Below, one piece after another: positions 44,655-53,708 of a stretch of DNA of 58,022 nt. Source of the DNA: Phycisphaerae bacterium (lineage in GTDB: Bacteria; Planctomycetota; Phycisphaerae; UBA1845). The first letter of the stretch is position 1. Each line of letters starts with the position of its first letter. A program made the position numbers and the translations under genes. The notes below the pieces were generated by a model that ran no database searches, was not told the DNA's origin, and was given only the letters and a program-made list of their open reading frames with translations. The DNA lies in NCBI GenBank assembly GCA_016929015.1, contig JAFGJQ010000296.1:1-58022 (forward strand). Direction: 5' to 3'.

Positions 44655-44692
44655 AAGGCCGCGGGGTGACGCATCGTCGTCCCCGCGGCCTT
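44655..44692 (-). terminator. Rho-independent terminator of the PEP-CTERM protein gene
   Basis: AAGGCCGCGGGG (44655-44666) pairs perfectly with CCCCGCGGCCTT (44681-44692) around a 14-base loop. On the minus strand it is followed by TTTTGAC and lies about 50 bases after the stop codon. Confidence 0.85.
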
Positions 44693-44743
44693 GATTCATG
44701 CGCAACCGTGCGAGCGCAAACGATGCTGCGCCGCAGGAAGTCC

Positions 44744-45505
44744 CTAGCGACGGCGCAGGACCGCCAGACCGCCGAGAACCAGCAGGGCCAGCGTGGCCGG
44801 CTCGGGGATCACGTCGATTTCCCGGATACCCGGGCCCTCGAACGCAGCGTTGTTCCCGTCCGTGTCCCGCGGGTCGCTGGGATCGAACGGATCCCATAAG
44901 CCACCCGTGGTCTGGCCCACGTCGTACAGCTTGAACCGCAGCATCACGCAGTCTTCGATCAGTAAGCCCTTGGCGCCGTCGTACACGTACGTCCCCGTCC
45001 TCTCGACAAACTCCGTGCTACCGTTCCACACACCAAAGTTCGTGGAGTGCACCTGATCGAGCAGCGTGTACACGGTCGCGTCGCCATCCACCATGTACTC
45101 GATGTCGTAGTTGTGGTAGCTGCGACTGTTGTAGCCGTCCGGGTTCGATGCATAGACGCGAATCTCGCCCACATTCTGCGGGACTGCAAAGTCATACCGC
45201 ATCGTCAACGCCGGTGTTCCGCTGACATTCGGCGGGGCCGACGCATAGTCCTTCAAGACCGCCGCGCCAGCGCCCCAGCCGGTGCCCCAGGTCCCGTCCG
45301 TCAGGTCCGCCGGAGTGCCAAGGCCTCCAATGAAACCGCCCTGCTCCTGCGTTGCGGTAGTGAACGCCTGCTCGAGCAGGTCGCCCGCGACGACGCTCTT
45401 GATCAGGGATCCGCCGTAGTCCGCCGAGTCCTTTGTGTACGTGGGTGCGGCCGCCGCGATGGTGGCAAGCGCCAGCAAACAAACACCTGTCAGAAACACT
45501 CTCAT
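44744..45505 (-). CDS. PEP-CTERM exosortase substrate with shared C-terminal domain
   Basis: 253 residues. A signal peptide (FLTGVCLLALATIAAAA) is followed by the same domain as in the neighbours (LTDGTWGTGW ... MRYDFAVPQNVGEIRVYASN ... SRSYHNYDIEYMVDG ... GIREIDVIPEP). The C-terminus is a canonical PEP-CTERM sorting signal: IPEPATLA, a hydrophobic helix, and a final RRR. It should be exported, cleaved by the exosortase at 31456-32445 and anchored at the cell surface. AAGGAGGAGG precedes the ATG and partly overlaps a 14-base palindrome. Confidence 0.92.
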   Translation of the reverse strand: MRVFLTGVCLLALATIAAAAPTYTKDSADYGGSLIKSVVAGDLLEQAFTTATQEQGGFIGGLGTPADLTDGTWGTGWGAGAAVLKDYASAPPNVSGTPALTMRYDFAVPQNVGEIRVYASNPDGYNSRSYHNYDIEYMVDGDATVYTLLDQVHSTNFGVWNGSTEFVERTGTYVYDGAKGLLIEDCVMLRFKLYDVGQTTGGLWDPFDPSDPRDTDGNNAAFEGPGIREIDVIPEPATLALLVLGGLAVLRRR

Positions 45506-45519
45506 GATCCAACCTCCTC

Positions 45520-45533
45520 CTTACCTAGGTAAG
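45520..45533 (-). promoter_or_regulatory. Palindrome CTTACCTAGGTAAG adjoining the ribosome binding site
   Basis: A perfect 14-base palindrome immediately upstream of the AGGAGGAGG of the PEP-CTERM protein gene. It could bind a dimeric regulator or fold as part of the leader, but its role is inferred from position only. Confidence 0.4.
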
Positions 45534-46393
45534 CAAAACGCACCGCCCCGAGGCCGGCCTTGCCTGGGACAGGCAGACTTCACGTGCCTGATGACGACGT
45601 GTCACCGGTGCCAGAGCCCATGACTTCGCAACGACAAGACCTGTCACAGATGCGTCGCTGCTTTCCCATACTCCAAACCGTTTCATACGAGAGAGAACGC
45701 GCACTTCTTCGCCCGCCTGACACCTGGTTCTGCGGTCGGCGGGTGCGACCTGCAGTGATTCGCACATGGCCCCCAAAGCTGTCCGATATTTTAACTCTGC
45801 GCGGCGGCTGACGCAAGCATATCGCGCCGAATGGACACGTGTATCAACAGTCTGCCGACGTCTGAACGGCCCTTCGTGCGGGGCGCCCGGAGCATCTTTC
45901 TTCTGCGAAAACGCCGCGACGGAGAGTGAGCCGGGAAACGCTCCATCTCCGTGGACCCGCCGACCTTGCCATGCCCCCTTCGGGACGAGTGTGACCGGAA
46001 ACGGTCAGGAAACCGGCGTCGAACCCGCTCTTGTGGTCCTTTGTGGCACTCGGTGTCGCTCCTTTCGCTTCGGGCCGACGCAATCCCGTGACAGGTTACG
46101 ATCAAAGCGGAGAACGCCGGCGGCGGAGAACGGCGGGCATGGTGCGTTTTTTCTGGCTCCACAGGCCCGGCAGACTCTGGCCTTTGGCCCTCAAGGCCCG
46201 ATATACTTTGTAGGAAGGACGAATGCTGCCTCGCAATGACACTGCCTGAGGCGGCGTGCGTTCGCCGCCGGGACAAACGGTTGCAGCGATGCGCGCAACT
46301 GACTAGAATGTACCGGTGTGGCAGGCTCGGGCCGCGGACATTCCCGGTCCACCGGCAAACACGCCCGACAATCCAACGAGAAGGTGGTACTCC
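45534..46393. other. 860-base intergenic region without a supported gene
   Basis: It separates the leftward PEP-CTERM protein and the rightward pseudopilin gene. Open frames exist but have no recognisable domain, signal or start. A weak promoter-like pair for the rightward gene is described separately. Confidence 0.4.
46281..46309 (+). promoter_or_regulatory. Possible promoter of the pseudopilin gene
   Basis: TTGCAG (46281-46286) and TAGAAT (46304-46309) are separated by 17 bases, 85 bases before the ATG at 46394. The -35 box matches the consensus at only three positions. Confidence 0.35.
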
Positions 46394-47299
46394 ATGTGCA
46401 GCACATCCGTTCGCAGACGACCCGGGGGTTTCACGCTGATCGAACTGCTGGTGGTGGTGTCGATCATCGCCCTGCTCATCTCGATCCTCCTGCCTTCGCT
46501 GAAGAAGGCGCGGGACCAGGCCAAGCTGACGCTCTGCGCCACGAGGCTGCACGACATCGGCGTCTCCCTCATGAGCTACAGCCACAACTACAACCGCTTC
46601 CCAACGCAGAATTCGCTGGGCACAACGTCCACCGACCCGGTGGACCGATCGATGCGCGAGGGAGCCGGCTTCTGGACGTACGCCGTGCACAAGGAACTCG
46701 CCTCATATATGGGCGGGCTTCGGGCAAACGTCAATGGCGAGCGAACGATGGCCCACGAGGTGTTCTACTGCCCGTTCGCGCCGGCCGAGAAGGTCCACAA
46801 TTCGCAGCGCCTTTCCGGCCCCGGTACGGGCTACGGGCTGGAGGGAGCCGAGGACGTGTACCTGCACATCGGGTACACGTACGCTGGCGGCATGCACGAA
46901 GTGAGCAACGATCCGGTCAAGAAGCAGGGCGTGTGGCCGGGGACCAGCGATGATTTGAAGAACCACATCCTCAAGAAGCGCCGGTTCTACGTGAAAACGG
47001 AGCCGGACTCCACGCGCGTGCTGATGGCCGACGCGGTTGTGGCGTGGAAGGGCGGGCCGGGAACTGGCATGTGGCGCATCAATCACGGTGACGGGTGGGA
47101 CAAGAACATCCCGGCAGTGTCCGCTTTCCGGGCCCCGCGGATCGATGGCGCGAGCGTGATGTACGGCGACGGGCACGTGGAGTGCAAGAAGACGTCCTAC
47201 TTCAGAGAAGTGGCGAACGTAACGGGCGGGACGATGGGACACCAAAGTGCAAAGGGAAACGCGACCCTGATCTATGGTAATGATTTCCTCTGGTGGTAA
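46394..47299 (+). CDS. Type II secretion-like pseudopilin with DGH-type C-terminus
   Basis: 301 residues. The prepilin leader MCSTSVRRRPGG is followed by FTLIELLVVVSIIALLI, with cleavage after Gly12 and the conserved Glu at mature position 5. The C-terminal half contains INHGDGW and GASVMYGDGHVE, the pattern of the planctomycete-expanded pseudopilin families. It would be matured by a prepilin peptidase and act in an envelope filament or secretion pseudopilus. The start gives the classical leader; a GGTGG stretch precedes it. It lies 30 bases upstream of the dockerin-tailed protein gene, so they probably form one operon. Confidence 0.85.
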   Translation: MCSTSVRRRPGGFTLIELLVVVSIIALLISILLPSLKKARDQAKLTLCATRLHDIGVSLMSYSHNYNRFPTQNSLGTTSTDPVDRSMREGAGFWTYAVHKELASYMGGLRANVNGERTMAHEVFYCPFAPAEKVHNSQRLSGPGTGYGLEGAEDVYLHIGYTYAGGMHEVSNDPVKKQGVWPGTSDDLKNHILKKRRFYVKTEPDSTRVLMADAVVAWKGGPGTGMWRINHGDGWDKNIPAVSAFRAPRIDGASVMYGDGHVECKKTSYFREVANVTGGTMGHQSAKGNATLIYGNDFLWW

Positions 47300-47329
47300 C
47301 TCACTTCATCAAAGGAGGCTGGAAGGAAT

Positions 47330-48445
47330 ATGAACGCACAACGATTCTCCTGGTGTGTCGCCGTTCTGGTGCTGGCCATGAGCGGGCTGGCGGCCCAGGC
47401 AGACGTGATGACCCGCTACGAGTTGGAGTACAATTCTGACGATCTGAGCCACGGCGTCAGCGCGACCGACCTGATCAACGGGTTCGGAGTGAATACGGAC
47501 GGAACGCCGCTCGATCAGGGCATCAACGAGAGCGCCATCGCACCGTACACGGATGGCATAATCGACCTCACTCCCGGCCAGGAGGTGTTCTCGTGGCTGA
47601 TGAAATCCACCGTGGACTGTCTGCCGCTGAATGAGGGGCAGCCGAGCGACGGGTTCCACCCTCTGACGGGCAACGGAGATATGCCCGACCTGGTGGACGG
47701 CGTGGCCGGCCCGGTGCTCAAGAGTGTGCTGCGAGACTATGGCCGGGCCTCGCTGGTGGTGCGCTACGGCTTCTCCCAGCCGACGGACATCGGCTACATC
47801 CGCGTGATCGGCGGCAACCTGCTCAACCGCGATGGCCGGGTGTTCCACAACTACGACGTGTACTACCGGCAGGGGGACTGTGGTGACGGGATCTGCCCGG
47901 CCCACGGCGACCTGTTCTCCGGCATGATCGGGTTCGATGAGTTCGTGCCCCTGGCTCTGGACGTCTCGACCGGCCCGGTCGGCGTGGGAAACACGGGCCT
48001 CTGGCAGGGCTCGTTGACGGAGGTCATGGATCGGGACGCCAAGGTCATGATCCCCGGCTGCACGGACCTGCGGTTCGTGTTCTACTGCGTGGACAACACA
48101 ACCAGTTTCTTCCTGGATCCGTGGCAGGGAAACGCGCAGGAGTCGCCGCAGTACCAGATGGACTGCCCCGATGTGGAAGGTCGGGACACCGACGGCCGGC
48201 AGAAGGCATTTGTAGGCCCGATTATCAAGGAAATCGACGTCTTCAGTCCGGAAGACCACTTTGACTTTGCCCGCGGCGACATCGACTACGACGGCGATCG
48301 CGACATGGTGGACTTCGCAGCGTTCCAGGGTTGTTTCGAGGCGGACATCAACACCAACGGTTGCTTCCGGTTCGACTACACCCAGAACAACGCGATCGAT
48401 GCGGATGACCTGCCCGGCTTCGCGGCCGACATGACCGGCCCGTGA
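47330..48445 (+). CDS. Secreted dockerin-tailed protein with shared C-terminal domain
   Basis: 371 residues. A signal peptide (RFSWCVAVLVLAMSGLAAQA) is followed by the shared domain (about 85-310: MPDLVDGVAG ... VVRYGFSQPTDIGYIRVIGGN ... DGRVFHNYDVYYRQ ... PIIKEIDVFS), with a few extra loops. A C-terminal dockerin-like pair (GDIDYDGDRDMVDFAAFQ and the segment ending NAIDADDLPGF) follows. It has no catalytic domain, so it may be the stripped-down form of the neighbouring enzymes. GGAGG lies about 11 bases before the ATG. It is co-oriented with the pseudopilin gene. Confidence 0.85.
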   Translation: MNAQRFSWCVAVLVLAMSGLAAQADVMTRYELEYNSDDLSHGVSATDLINGFGVNTDGTPLDQGINESAIAPYTDGIIDLTPGQEVFSWLMKSTVDCLPLNEGQPSDGFHPLTGNGDMPDLVDGVAGPVLKSVLRDYGRASLVVRYGFSQPTDIGYIRVIGGNLLNRDGRVFHNYDVYYRQGDCGDGICPAHGDLFSGMIGFDEFVPLALDVSTGPVGVGNTGLWQGSLTEVMDRDAKVMIPGCTDLRFVFYCVDNTTSFFLDPWQGNAQESPQYQMDCPDVEGRDTDGRQKAFVGPIIKEIDVFSPEDHFDFARGDIDYDGDRDMVDFAAFQGCFEADINTNGCFRFDYTQNNAIDADDLPGFAADMTGP

Positions 48446-48478
48446 CGATCGCCGAAAGCGAGGGCGTACGAACAAAGG

Positions 48479-48511
48479 CCGAGGCCCGGTTCCCCGAGAA
48501 CCGGGCCTCGG
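48479..48511. terminator. Bidirectional terminator
   Basis: CCGAGGCCCGGTTC (48479-48492) pairs perfectly with GAACCGGGCCTCGG (48498-48511) around a five-base loop. It lies 33 bases after the rightward dockerin-tailed protein gene; on the other strand a T-rich CCTTTGTT follows, so it can also serve the leftward gene ending at 48634. Confidence 0.8.
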
Positions 48512-48633
48512 TCGCTTTGTGCGCCGGACCGAGATTCGCGCTGGATTTGCCCGACCGAGATTCCTGTGTTTGCATGAAAGCAGCGTGTTCTCAGAGCAGC
48601 CGGGCGAACGCTCGGCATGACGTGCAAATCGGG

Positions 48634-48951
48634 CTACATGCGGACGGCCGGATGCTGTTGGGGCGGCGCGGGGGGAAGCCCGGTGACGGAGGCGCGGGGA
48701 GTGCCGAACTTCGGCGCCGATCCGGCCTGCTCCTGGTGGCGATGGACGACCTGGCGGCGGCGCTCTTCACGCTGCCTGGCCAGATGGCTTTGCACGCGGT
48801 GAGTGATGGCGAGCACGGTCAGCACGATCGTGAGAAGAACGAAGGCCCAGAACAGCAGGGGGTACAGGTCGCTCGTCGACTTCTCCGCGAACGTCCTGTG
48901 GACCGCCGTCACACGCTCATGCGCGCTGAGTTGGGCGAGTAATCCGAGCAC
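48634..48951 (-). CDS. Small single-pass membrane protein
   Basis: 105 residues with a GTG start. One membrane helix (LYPLLFWAFVLLTIVLTVLAIT) is followed by a highly basic stretch (ARQREERRRQVVHRHQ) and a Pro-rich tail. The opposite strand is also open across much of this stretch, but its product lacks a plausible start or domain, whereas this one has a credible membrane topology. No family is recognised. The bidirectional terminator at 48479-48511 lies downstream. Confidence 0.5.
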   Translation of the reverse strand: MLGLLAQLSAHERVTAVHRTFAEKSTSDLYPLLFWAFVLLTIVLTVLAITHRVQSHLARQREERRRQVVHRHQEQAGSAPKFGTPRASVTGLPPAPPQQHPAVRM

Positions 48952-49200
48952 CCATCACTCTCCAGACTTCCCGACGCACAGATTCGGCTGCCCCGGGTCA
49001 GTCCCCGGGCCCCGCCGATTCCCCCGGCGGCAGATAAAGGCGCCGTCCGGAACGTACATCGACGGTTCTCGGACACGTCTGGAGTAACCTGCGGCGTTTG
49101 CAAATGCCGAGCTTTCGGGGCAGAATACGCCCGTCGTGGCGGCTGGCTCATTCAACTTGTCGACAACGTCGTCGGCGCGGCGCATTGGAGCAGCGACAGC

Positions 49201-50364
49201 ATGAAGATCCACGAATACCAAGCCAGAGAACTCCTGGCCCAGGCGGGCGTGCCCGTGACCCCCTTCGAGATGGTTACGACGCCGGAGCAAGCTACGGCGG
49301 CCTTCGACCGTTTCGGCGGCACCGTGGTTGTAAAAGCCCAGGTGTTTGCCGGCGGGCGCGGCAAGGCGGGCTTCGTCAAGTTGTGTGAATCGCGTCAGGA
49401 AGTGCATGATGCCGCTGGCTTTATGCTCGGCAACCGCATGGTTTCCAAGCAGACCGGACCCGAGGGCGTGGGGGTTCACCGCCTGCTGGTCGCCGTCGCC
49501 GCCGACATTGATGCCGAGTACTACGCGGCGGTTGTGCTGGACCGATCCCAGCGATGCCCCGTGGTCATGGTCTCGCGCGAGGGTGGCGTAGAGATCGAGG
49601 AGGTGGCGGCCCGGAACCCGGACGCCATCTTCAAGCAGTGGCTTCATCCGCACCTGGGGCTTCAGGGCTTCCAGGCCGCCCGGCTGGTACATGCCCTTGG
49701 CCTGGAAGACAAAGAGCAGGCCAAGGCGGCCGCCCGCGTGCTGCGTGGACTGGTCGACGTTTTTGTGAAGTACGACTGTAGCCTGGCGGAAATCAACCCG
49801 CTGGTGCGGACGAGCAGCGGTGAAATCCTCGCCATTGACGCCAAGATGAACTTCGACGATTCCGCTCTGTTCCGCCAGCCCCAACTGCGGGAGATGCATG
49901 ACGAGTCGGAGGACAACCCGATGGAGGTCCGGGCCCGCAAGGCGGATCTGACCTACATCGCGTTGAACGGGAACATTGGCTGCTTGGTCAACGGAGCGGG
50001 GCTGGCCATGGCGACCATGGACATCATCAAGCTGCATGGCGGCGAGCCGGCCAATTTCCTCGACGTGGGCGGATCGGTGAGCCAGGAGGGCGCAACGGAG
50101 GCGTTCCGCATTATTCTGGCCGACCCCAAAGTGAAGGGCGTGCTGGTCAACATCTTCGGCGGGATCGCCAAGTGCGACACGATCGCCGAGGCCTTGATTG
50201 CGGCCGCCCGGGAAATCGGATTCAAGGTACCCGTCGTGGTTCGGCTGGAGGGCACGAACGTCGAGCGTGCCCGGCAGTTGTTGAAGGAGGCGGCGATTCC
50301 ACAGCTTATCCCGGCTTCTGACCTGACCGACGCCGCGCAGAAGGTCTGCGCGAAGGTCGTGTAG
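49201..50364 (+). CDS. sucC: Succinyl-CoA synthetase beta subunit
   Basis: 387 residues, standard length. It starts [19 protein letters not shown], has the ATP-grasp [16 protein letters not shown] loop, EINPLV (metal ligands), [15 protein letters not shown] and the C-terminal FLDVGGSVS and [18 protein letters not shown] motifs. With an alpha subunit it converts succinyl-CoA to succinate plus ATP or GTP. The usual downstream sucD gene is not present; the next gene encodes a lipoprotein. The alpha subunit must be elsewhere in the genome. Confidence 0.96.
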   Translation: MKIHEYQARELLAQAGVPVTPFEMVTTPEQATAAFDRFGGTVVVKAQVFAGGRGKAGFVKLCESRQEVHDAAGFMLGNRMVSKQTGPEGVGVHRLLVAVAADIDAEYYAAVVLDRSQRCPVVMVSREGGVEIEEVAARNPDAIFKQWLHPHLGLQGFQAARLVHALGLEDKEQAKAAARVLRGLVDVFVKYDCSLAEINPLVRTSSGEILAIDAKMNFDDSALFRQPQLREMHDESEDNPMEVRARKADLTYIALNGNIGCLVNGAGLAMATMDIIKLHGGEPANFLDVGGSVSQEGATEAFRIILADPKVKGVLVNIFGGIAKCDTIAEALIAAAREIGFKVPVVVRLEGTNVERARQLLKEAAIPQLIPASDLTDAAQKVCAKVV

Positions 50365-50417
50365 AGACGTATCCATGGCGGCCGGCCACCCTGTCCGGTC
50401 GCGCCACACAGGGGTAT

Positions 50418-51293
50418 ATGCGTCGCGCCCGTATCGGAACTATGCTTCTTGCCGCTTGGATCGTTGCGGGAGGCGGCGCCTGCCAGGACGGCCGATGGCC
50501 CGTCTGGGGCGCGGCCGACGCGCAGAAGGCGGACGGGGCCGCCGACGCTCCGCCCGACCCCTTCCGCACTCCGCTGAGCAGCAGTCTCTCTGCACCGGCC
50601 GACCGCCCCACGATCGTGGAGCTTCACTTTGACGTGATGCGGGTGGATTTGCCTCATGATTCCGTCCGGCATTCCGCGAAGCTCTGGAACCATGTGGATG
50701 AGTTGCGTGTGGAACCCGGCCAGAGCGTGCTGCTGGGCCGCAACGGCATCCGGGTGGGGGTGGCCCCGGCCGACGCCTGGCCTGCCATGCAGGCCGTTCT
50801 GGAGGCGCACGGGGCGCGTGCGACCCGACGCCAACATGCGGTACAGCCCGGCTACCCGTTGACCCTGGACATCGGGGACGTTTTGGAGGGTGAAACGGTT
50901 TTTTCCTATGACGGGCAGGGCGGGCTGAAGGGTCGGACGTTCGGTGCGGGCCAGAAATACATTCACCTCGACTACGTGGTGGAAGCGGACGATCCGCCAC
51001 GCGTGCTGCTGCGCGTCACCCCGGACGTGCATGTTCGGTCGGCCGACCGGCGGTGGCAGGAGGAGGAGGGGGCATACGTGGAGAAGCCGGTCGATGGAGG
51101 CCACTCGTATACGGAGCTTTCCGCGGCCGTGTCCCTGACGCCGGGACAGATTCTGGTGATCGGGCCGGGCCCGCAGGCCGAGATGGCCCACTTGTTGGGG
51201 AATCGGTTTTTCGAGCGAATCGAAGCCGGCGTACGGTATGAAACGCTGTACTTTGCCACACCGCAGTTGTTCCGTTCAGAAACCCCGGAGTGA
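50418..51293 (+). CDS. Lipoprotein-like secreted protein of unknown function
   Basis: 291 residues. A signal sequence ends near Ala-Cys (GGGACQDG), suggesting lipidation. A beta-rich body contains [22 protein letters not shown] and later [18 protein letters not shown], patterns I cannot assign to a named family, although the last section resembles envelope proteins of secretion systems. GGGG precedes the ATG. It lies eight bases upstream of a histidine kinase gene, suggesting co-expression or a sensory relation. Confidence 0.65.
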   Translation: MRRARIGTMLLAAWIVAGGGACQDGRWPVWGAADAQKADGAADAPPDPFRTPLSSSLSAPADRPTIVELHFDVMRVDLPHDSVRHSAKLWNHVDELRVEPGQSVLLGRNGIRVGVAPADAWPAMQAVLEAHGARATRRQHAVQPGYPLTLDIGDVLEGETVFSYDGQGGLKGRTFGAGQKYIHLDYVVEADDPPRVLLRVTPDVHVRSADRRWQEEEGAYVEKPVDGGHSYTELSAAVSLTPGQILVIGPGPQAEMAHLLGNRFFERIEAGVRYETLYFATPQLFRSETPE

Positions 51294-51300
51294 TGCACCC

Positions 51301-52428
51301 ATGGCGGCCGAAGAGCCAACCCGCAGCAAACGCCTCCAGCGAGGCATGATCGGCTTCGGGGCGGACTACTACCGTCTTCTCTTCGAGCACGCGGGCGTCG
51401 CCATGGTCGGCACGGACGCCCAGTACCGCATCAAATCCTGGAACCAGGTCACCTCTCGCATGTTCGGGGCCGCGGCCGGGCGCATGGTGGGAACGTCCCT
51501 GCTGGCGGTGATCCCGCAGGAGGGACGAGAAGACGCCGAACGGGCCCTGAAGGCGGCCATCGAGCAGGGAGTGACCAGCCAGTTCGAGTTTGTGCATCGT
51601 GACGAAAAGGGCGTGCGGCGCCAGTTGGCCGTCACGGTCTCGACCATTCCCGACCGCAAGGGAACCGGTGTCGGCGCGCTCGCCTGCTTTCGTGACATCA
51701 CCAACCGCGTGCAACTGGTGGAGCAACTGGCCCAATCCCGCAAAATGGCTTCCCTGGGCGAGATGGCCGGTGCCATGGCCCACCACTTCAACAACATTCT
51801 CGGCGGCATCGTCACCAGTGTGGACTTTGCCCTGGCCAGCACGGACCCGGAGGTGCAGCAGCGCGTCCTCCTGAAATCGGCCCAGGCCCTCGGCCGGGCC
51901 ACGCGACTGGTGGACGGCCTGCTGGCCTTCGCGGAGGGAGACCGGCGTCACGAGGACGTGGCCGACCTGACGGAAACGATCACGCAACTCGTCGACCGGA
52001 TGGAACCGGAGATGCGGGAGCGCGGCATGGAACTGCATTTTGACGCCCAGCCCATTCCACCGATCCCGGTGTACCGGAACCGCATCGACACCGTGCTGCT
52101 GAACCTGATCGACAACGCCATCCAGGCCATGAAGGGCGGCGACGTGCTGACGATCCGGCTGGGTTCCGTCGGCGAGAAGATCTGCCTGGAAGTCGAGGAC
52201 ACGGGCTGCGGAATGAGCGACGACGAGCTGTCCCGCATTTTTGAACCGTTCTACAGCCGGCCGCATACTCTCCGTGGCTCCCGGGACCGGGGCGAGGGGT
52301 TGGGATTGGCCGTCGTGCATGGGATCGTCCAGGACGCCGGCGGCTCGATTTCCGTCACCAGCCGGCTGGGCAAGGGTACCACCTTCACGATCTACCTTCC
52401 GGCAGTCGGCACAGTCACCCGCAGTTAG
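51301..52428 (+). CDS. PAS-domain histidine kinase
   Basis: 375 residues, cytoplasmic. A PAS domain (about 23-135: YYRLLFEHAGVAMVGTDA ... ALACFRDIT) is followed by a HisKA-type dimerisation helix with the sequence GAMAHHFNNI (phospho-acceptor His161; the usual Asp/Glu after it is His162). The HATPase domain shows the N box NLIDNAIQAM (Asn272), DTGCGMS, and GEGLGLAVVHGI. A cognate response regulator is not adjacent; the nearest receiver protein is at 54887-56260 on the other strand. It probably senses an internal signal because no membrane segment is present. Confidence 0.88.
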   Translation: MAAEEPTRSKRLQRGMIGFGADYYRLLFEHAGVAMVGTDAQYRIKSWNQVTSRMFGAAAGRMVGTSLLAVIPQEGREDAERALKAAIEQGVTSQFEFVHRDEKGVRRQLAVTVSTIPDRKGTGVGALACFRDITNRVQLVEQLAQSRKMASLGEMAGAMAHHFNNILGGIVTSVDFALASTDPEVQQRVLLKSAQALGRATRLVDGLLAFAEGDRRHEDVADLTETITQLVDRMEPEMRERGMELHFDAQPIPPIPVYRNRIDTVLLNLIDNAIQAMKGGDVLTIRLGSVGEKICLEVEDTGCGMSDDELSRIFEPFYSRPHTLRGSRDRGEGLGLAVVHGIVQDAGGSISVTSRLGKGTTFTIYLPAVGTVTRS

Positions 52429-52778
52429 GGATTCGAAGGCACGCTGCATTCGCCGTTCCGGCACCGCAACGTAAGTGCCGTCCCAGCAGCAACCTGGGGA
52501 TGGTCTGTAGCCGGAAACCCAGAGGACGGTATAATACGCTGGCGGTGGTACGGACGCCGCGGAGAGAGCATGACGGCTCACGAGTCCGCCTGGGCCCACT
52601 GCCCTGGAGGCCGGATCGGCGTCCTGCTAAAGACCCACGGAACGGTTGGCCGATCTTTCGGTAGGGTCGGGACTTGTCCCGGAACACGGGGTCGCTACGA
52701 ATGTCCAGCGTTCGGACGTGCGGAAGCGCTTCCCGCAACCCACCGGGGCATGGCCGTTTCGGCGACTGCGGCTGTTGT
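52429..52778. other. 350-base intergenic region
   Basis: A consensus TATAAT lies at 52530-52535, but no matching -35 is found, and the start of the downstream lipoprotein is about 240 bases away. Nothing else is supported. Confidence 0.35.
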
Positions 52779-53657
52779 ATGCGTTTTCCCCTGAAACGAA
52801 GTTCGAATCGGAACCGTCGGCTCCTGGTGGGCGTGCTGCTCTGCGCGGCGGTTGGACTCCAGTGCCAGCAGGCGGGCCCGCGTGACACGTTGGCCGGCAT
52901 GGACGAAGTGCCCATCGAGATGGCCCAACTGGCGGGCGCGGCCGCGGACCCGGCCGACGAGATGGAACGCCTGGCCCGCGAGGATCCCCTGGCGTTCTTC
53001 CAGGCGTGTCGAGACCGCTACGACCGGGAGGTCCAGGACTACGACTGCACGTTCATCAAGCAGGAGCTCGTCGAGGGAAAGCTCACCGCCGAGCAGTGGA
53101 CGAGCGTCCGCTTCCGTGAAGAGCCGTACAGCGTCGACATGACCTGGACGCGGAACCCCATGCTCGTCTCCCGCGCCCTGTACGTGGAAGACAAGTGGTG
53201 GAACGGCGACACGCCCCAGGCGTGGGTCCGGCCGGCGGGGGCCCTGCTGAAGCTGGTCAAGCTCAAGCAACCCATTCGCGGAAAGGCGGCGGGCACGCAA
53301 TCCCGTCGAACGATCGATCAGTTCGGCTTCCGGAACTCGCTGGACCTGATCATCCATTACTCCGAGAAGGCGCAGAAAGAAGGAGTGCTGGACCTGGAGT
53401 ACATCGGTCAGGCCACCGTGGGCGAGCGTCCGACGTACGTGTTCGAGCGCCGGCTGCCGTACAACGGCGACGAAGAGATCTACCCGGACCGACTGCTCCG
53501 CGTGTTCGTGGACAAGGAGTGGCTGCTTCCCACCTGCTGCATCTCCTACGCCGATGACGACGGGAGCCAGTTGCTGGGCAAGTACGTCCTGGTCGACGTC
53601 AAGCTGAACCCGGGTTACACCGACGCCGACTTCGATCCGGAAGTGATCGGTTTTTAG
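52779..53657 (+). CDS. DUF1571-like lipoprotein
   Basis: About 292 residues. A basic signal with hydrophobic LLVGVLLCAAVGLQC ends in a lipobox-like Cys. The body shows the DUF1571 pattern: FFQACRDRYDREVQDYDCTFIKQELVEGKL, RFREEPYSVDMTWTRNP, and the C-terminal section VDVKLNPGYTDADFDPEVIGF. This family is typical of planctomycetes and of unknown role, possibly a periplasmic lipoprotein-sorting-like protein. The start at 52779 gives the cleanest signal. Function unknown. Confidence 0.8.
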   Translation: MRFPLKRSSNRNRRLLVGVLLCAAVGLQCQQAGPRDTLAGMDEVPIEMAQLAGAAADPADEMERLAREDPLAFFQACRDRYDREVQDYDCTFIKQELVEGKLTAEQWTSVRFREEPYSVDMTWTRNPMLVSRALYVEDKWWNGDTPQAWVRPAGALLKLVKLKQPIRGKAAGTQSRRTIDQFGFRNSLDLIIHYSEKAQKEGVLDLEYIGQATVGERPTYVFERRLPYNGDEEIYPDRLLRVFVDKEWLLPTCCISYADDDGSQLLGKYVLVDVKLNPGYTDADFDPEVIGF

Positions 53658-53708
53658 GCACGCCTGCACGGCCGGAACCACGCGGGGTGGCGGGCGCCGC
53701 GCATTCTC

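Noticed and set aside
45791..46690. Minus-strand open frame of about 299 codons
   Set aside because: It overlaps the pseudopilin gene start in antisense and shows no signal, domain or start signal.
48442..48942. Plus-strand open frame downstream of the dockerin-tailed protein
   Set aside because: It contains the strong hairpin at 48479-48511, lacks a ribosome binding site and has no domain; the antisense small membrane protein is more plausible.
52530..52535. Consensus TATAAT as a promoter of the DUF1571-like gene
   Set aside because: No acceptable -35 at 16-18 bases, and it is about 240 bases from the chosen start, so chance occurrence is likely.
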